Source: an uncultured Solobacterium sp. (lineage in GTDB: Bacteria; Bacillota_I; Bacilli_A; Erysipelotrichales; Erysipelotrichaceae). Taken from it: 64,000 nt of DNA. The notes beneath the pieces were generated by a model, which ran no database searches, had not been told where the DNA came from, and worked only from the letters and a program-made list of their open reading frames with translations. Position 1 is the first letter of the stretch. Each line of letters begins with the position of its first letter. Location: assembly GCA_905194705.1 (NCBI GenBank), contig CAJJTI010000001.1:62001-126000 (forward strand), written 5' to 3'. Shown in pieces: positions 61,544-64,000 of this stretch. Both the position numbers and the translations under genes were made by a program.

Positions 61544-61804
61544 TTAAATATAATCATAAATTCTTGCTAGAATTGCCATAACTGCTTCTTCAATAGTTAA
61601 TTCTGTTGGAGCTACTGTATATAATATATACGGAGGCATCCAAGCTCTTGCACTATATCCAATAGGGAAAGTTCCTTCTTTATTCCAACACACTCTTGTC
61701 TCAATAAATATTTGTTTTTCTATAGCTAACCATTCTTGAAGTTTTATTACATCTTCAGGCCCGTTATAGCCTTTAAGACTCATTAATTTATACATTTTAG
61801 ACAT
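61544..61804 (-). CDS. Small hypothetical protein
   Basis: 86 aa with three Trp codons, all TGG. Starts MSKMYKLMSLKGYNGPED. No motif recognised. Overlaps the J-domain gene by 8 nt. Confidence 0.7.
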   Translation of the reverse strand: MSKMYKLMSLKGYNGPEDVIKLQEWLAIEKQIFIETRVCWNKEGTFPIGYSARAWMPPYILYTVAPTELTIEEAVMAILARIYDYI

Positions 61805-62540
61805 GTGTAATTAAATATTCATATGCTTGATTAATTTCAATAAACTTTTCCTTAGAGCCTCCTTTATCAGGATGATACTGAAAACACAACTTACGATAAG
61901 CAGTTTTGATAATAGCCTTATCTTTAGTAATATTAATTCCAAGTATTCTATAATACTCATTTATATTAGGTTGTTTTTGAGATTGATAATTCTCTCTACT
62001 TTTTCTTCGATAGTCTTCCTGTTTACGTTTATATTTAAAATATCCTTGATAAAAAGTTACATAAAATTCTGCAGATTTATAGTAAAAGCAAAAAGAATTA
62101 GACCATTCAGGTTTTATAAATTTTTGACAATATTCTTGAAACCATGTAAATTTATCTTCTTTAGAATAATACACAGAAATCTTATTAAAGGTCCTACGAA
62201 TACTACGATAAAATCTATCATTATCAATAACACTAGAAGGAAGCTGCATAACCTTAATCATGTATTGTAAAACAATTTCGTCATGATTTCTTTTAGAACT
62301 TAAATTACCAAAAATTAAATCAATAGCATTATCAAAATCAATAATAGTTATCAAAGAGCCATATGATTTCATTACTTTTGTATAAGAATCTATATGGAAG
62401 AAATTTGCTTTTAGTAAGTTTACTCCTAAAGCTTTACAAATAATAATCAGAGCTTCATCATATTTATCTAACTTTACTTTATATAAGTTTTTAGTTAGAA
62501 TATTTCTATTGTTAAACATCTTTTTAATAAACTTAAACAT
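61797..62540 (-). CDS. J-domain (DnaJ-like) protein
   Basis: 247 aa. The C-terminal J domain (about 190-245) reads YYRILGINITKDKAIIKTAY, then RKLCFQYHPDKGG with the HPD motif, then EINQAYEYL. The N-terminal 180 residues are unrelated to DnaJ and helical, with a Lys/Arg-rich stretch (KYKRKQEDYRRKSREN) just before the J domain. It probably recruits the host DnaK to a phage target. No TGA. Confidence 0.88.
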   Translation of the reverse strand: MFKFIKKMFNNRNILTKNLYKVKLDKYDEALIIICKALGVNLLKANFFHIDSYTKVMKSYGSLITIIDFDNAIDLIFGNLSSKRNHDEIVLQYMIKVMQLPSSVIDNDRFYRSIRRTFNKISVYYSKEDKFTWFQEYCQKFIKPEWSNSFCFYYKSAEFYVTFYQGYFKYKRKQEDYRRKSRENYQSQKQPNINEYYRILGINITKDKAIIKTAYRKLCFQYHPDKGGSKEKFIEINQAYEYLITHV

Positions 62541-62549
62541 ATCTATAAA

Positions 62550-62576
62550 ATAGAAAATGCCTCCAAGATAGGAAGC
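62550..62576 (-). terminator. Probable terminator after tRNA-Leu
   Basis: On the - strand GCTTCC, loop TATCTT, GGAGGC, then ATTTTCTATTTT. Six-bp stem with one G-U pair, 9 nt after the tRNA-Leu 3' end. Confidence 0.55.
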
Positions 62577-62584
62577 TATTAGAG

Positions 62585-62672
62585 TGCCCTCGACAGGATT
62601 TGAACCTGCACCCTACTATTACTTCAGACCGCTTTCTAAGAGCGGCATGTCTGCCAGTTCCATCACGAGGGC
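62585..62672 (-). tRNA. tRNA-Leu(UAG)
   Basis: 88 nt, class II as expected for Leu. Acceptor GCCCTCG/CGAGGGC, discriminator A, D-arm TGGAACTGGCAGACA, anticodon arm CCGCT-CTTAGAA-AGCGG (anticodon UAG), 19-nt variable arm, T-arm GCAGG-TTCAAAT-CCTGT. No CCA encoded, no intron. Confidence 0.93.
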
Positions 62673-62694
62673 AAATAGAGAGTAAATCTCTCTA

Positions 62695-62985
62695 TTATTC
62701 TTCTAAAAATTCAGGATCTCCAATCTGAGAAGTTACTGTAGGAGATAGATTTTGAACTTCATATTCGATAATTTGATCTTTAATATCTTTTCCAGAATAA
62801 TTATCTTGAATTAGAAACACGATATGTTCTACTTGTGATTGAGATAAAGTTCCACTATACTTAATAGTTTCTGCATCATCACTTCTAACTAAGATATCAC
62901 AATGCCTAGAATCAGAATTTAACCAATTCTTATTCGAAGAATTAACTTCTTCAGTGTAATCCACATTTACTTGTACTACTTTCAT
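62695..62985 (-). CDS. Hypothetical protein
   Basis: 96 aa, acidic. Contains CDILVRSDDAETIKYSGTLS, a beta-rich middle, and an acidic C terminus (GDPEFLEE). Starts 1 nt after the methyltransferase stop. Function unknown. Confidence 0.7.
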   Translation of the reverse strand: MKVVQVNVDYTEEVNSSNKNWLNSDSRHCDILVRSDDAETIKYSGTLSQSQVEHIVFLIQDNYSGKDIKDQIIEYEVQNLSPTVTSQIGDPEFLEE

Positions 62986-62986
62986 A

Positions 62987-63745
62987 TTATATTTTTCTTA
63001 AAATGCATTTGAAGTGTGTTGTATCCTTTAATAGGATATTAAAATCTTTAAGAATTCCTTGCTGAGTTTGAGGCATAATAAATTCGTAAAAATAATCAAT
63101 AACATAGTTATTAGGAACTTTTGATAAAAACTCTTCGATAGTTATTGGAAAATAATTTTCTCTAACTTCTCTAGCCCAATTTTCAACCCATTTATATTTC
63201 ATAAGGAAATGAACTAGATTTTTATTGTTACTAATATTTCCCCAAATAGATTGAAACTCAGCTAAATGTGTGGGATTAGCATTATGTAAAACTCTAGAAA
63301 CATCATTAATATCAGACATTCTATCAATTGATTTTCGAGGAGTTAAATCTCGAATAGCAATATATCTAAAGTTTTCATTAAAAACTTGTCTCCAAAATTC
63401 ATTTACACTTTGATTATCACCGTAACTATAAACTTCATGAATAACAGAAGAAAGTATTAAAGTAGCATTATCTAACTTTAAGGATATAACGTTTTCAAAA
63501 TTATTATATAAAGAAACATTACATCCTTCAAGATTCTTTTCTGCAACTTGAAGCATTTCAGGAGATATATCATATCCAATTAGTTTCTTATCAGGAAACA
63601 TCTCATGAATATGTTTTAATAAAGATCCATCAGCACATCCAAAATCAATGAACGTATCCGAATCTACAAAAGATAGAAAATATGCTTTATCTAAAAGTGA
63701 TTTTCGCATATTATCATTATATACCTTTAAATTTGCTATTTCCAT
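62987..63745 (-). CDS. Class I SAM-dependent methyltransferase
   Basis: 252 aa. Motif I TFIDFGCADGSLLKHI (about 31-46), acidic motif II LIGYDISPEMLQVAEKNL, motif IV-like LDNATLILSSVIHEVYSY, and RYIAIRDLTPR. No DNA-methylase NPPY/DPPY motif, so a small-molecule, tRNA or protein target is more likely. All four Trp codons are TGG. Confidence 0.8.
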   Translation of the reverse strand: MEIANLKVYNDNMRKSLLDKAYFLSFVDSDTFIDFGCADGSLLKHIHEMFPDKKLIGYDISPEMLQVAEKNLEGCNVSLYNNFENVISLKLDNATLILSSVIHEVYSYGDNQSVNEFWRQVFNENFRYIAIRDLTPRKSIDRMSDINDVSRVLHNANPTHLAEFQSIWGNISNNKNLVHFLMKYKWVENWAREVRENYFPITIEEFLSKVPNNYVIDYFYEFIMPQTQQGILKDFNILLKDTTHFKCILRKI

Positions 63746-64000
63746 TCTATAGGTTCTAAGTATATTCTATAACAAATAATTTTATAAGCGTCTTGCTCTC
63801 CGTTATCTGCGCAACCATGATTACCATAATGTGGGTCTATAGTCTTATTACGACAATAACCATACCTACAGATCTGATAAATCGAACATATACGTTCACA
63901 AGTATGACGAACGCTTGTATTATCTACTCCTACTCTCTGTAAATATAAATTGTATTCTGGTATATAACAAATTTGATGTTTATTAATTATTAGTTTACTC
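63736..64000 (-). CDS. Cysteine-rich hypothetical protein, C-terminal part
   Basis: Frame open from the right edge to TAG at 63736-63738, 87 residues visible. Six or more Cys (HTCERICSIYQICRYGYC, NHGCAD, IICYRI) suggest a zinc- or disulphide-stabilised small domain. It overlaps the methyltransferase start by 10 nt. The start lies outside the window. Function unknown. Confidence 0.65.
   Translation of the reverse strand, partial: SKLIINKHQICYIPEYNLYLQRVGVDNTSVRHTCERICSIYQICRYGYCRNKTIDPHYGNHGCADNGEQDAYKIICYRIYLEPIEWK

Noticed and set aside
1-64000. CRISPR array, diversity-generating retroelement, integrase or IS element
   Set aside because: No regularly spaced repeats, no reverse transcriptase or template-variable repeat pair, and no integrase or transposase motif was seen in the window.

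Overview
The window looks like part of a crAss-like (Crassvirales-type) phage infecting a Bacteroidales host. The evidence is three giant virion-type genes including a DxDxD virion RNA polymerase, a B-family DNA polymerase with SSB, primase, helicase and ligase genes, a large nucleotide-metabolism set (class II ribonucleotide reductase, ThyX, dUTPase, dNMP kinase), the AT-rich composition, and Bacteroides-type TTTG-N19/20-TAnnTTTG promoters. TGA is read as tryptophan; TAA and TAG are the stops. Many genes that look shattered under the standard code become single intact frames when TGA = Trp.

Layout. Positions 1-16225 (+ strand) hold the 3' end of one giant virion-type gene, then a 2944-aa protein with the RNA polymerase catalytic motif DYDID, then a 1478-aa protein with a PD-(D/E)XK-like domain and a membrane segment. 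Two hairpins at 16.23-16.30 kb close this block. Everything from 16.33 to 64 kb is on the - strand and reads leftward towards the same terminators. From right to left: an early-looking block (methyltransferase, J-domain protein, HD hydrolase, GMP reductase/IMPDH-like enzyme, MoxR-VWA pair B; 54.5-64 kb); tRNA genes with HNH endonucleases; small genes with methylglyoxal synthase, RNase H, ferritin and a phosphoesterase (47-53.4 kb); replication and recombination (36-47 kb: SF2 helicase, DnaB-like helicase, Sak4-like ATPase, SSB-like protein, primase, nucleases); nucleotide metabolism, ligase and Dda-like helicase (28-36 kb); polB, thioredoxin, thyX, MoxR-VWA pair A and dNMP kinase (16.3-27.6 kb).

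The window is rich in intervening elements. I infer five group I introns: in the RNA polymerase gene, a MoxR ATPase gene, thyX, the Sak4-like gene and a tRNA gene. The four in protein genes split catalytic or nucleotide-binding motifs. Seven homing-endonuclease genes are present: three GIY-YIG, HNH or LAGLIDADG genes inside introns and four free-standing ones. Six of the mobile-element or tRNA units carry their own host-type promoter, which I did not find in front of ordinary phage genes.

The most striking item is the tRNA at 53977-54414. Removing a 346-nt group I intron from its anticodon loop gives a tRNA-Trp with anticodon UCA, the tRNA needed to read TGA as Trp. It lies at a boundary: the ordinary genes upstream of it (54.5-64 kb) use only TGG for Trp, while many genes downstream and all three giant genes use TGA. 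This tRNA and a tRNA-Arg(UCU) each look like a 73-nt tRNA with an extra hairpin in the variable loop.
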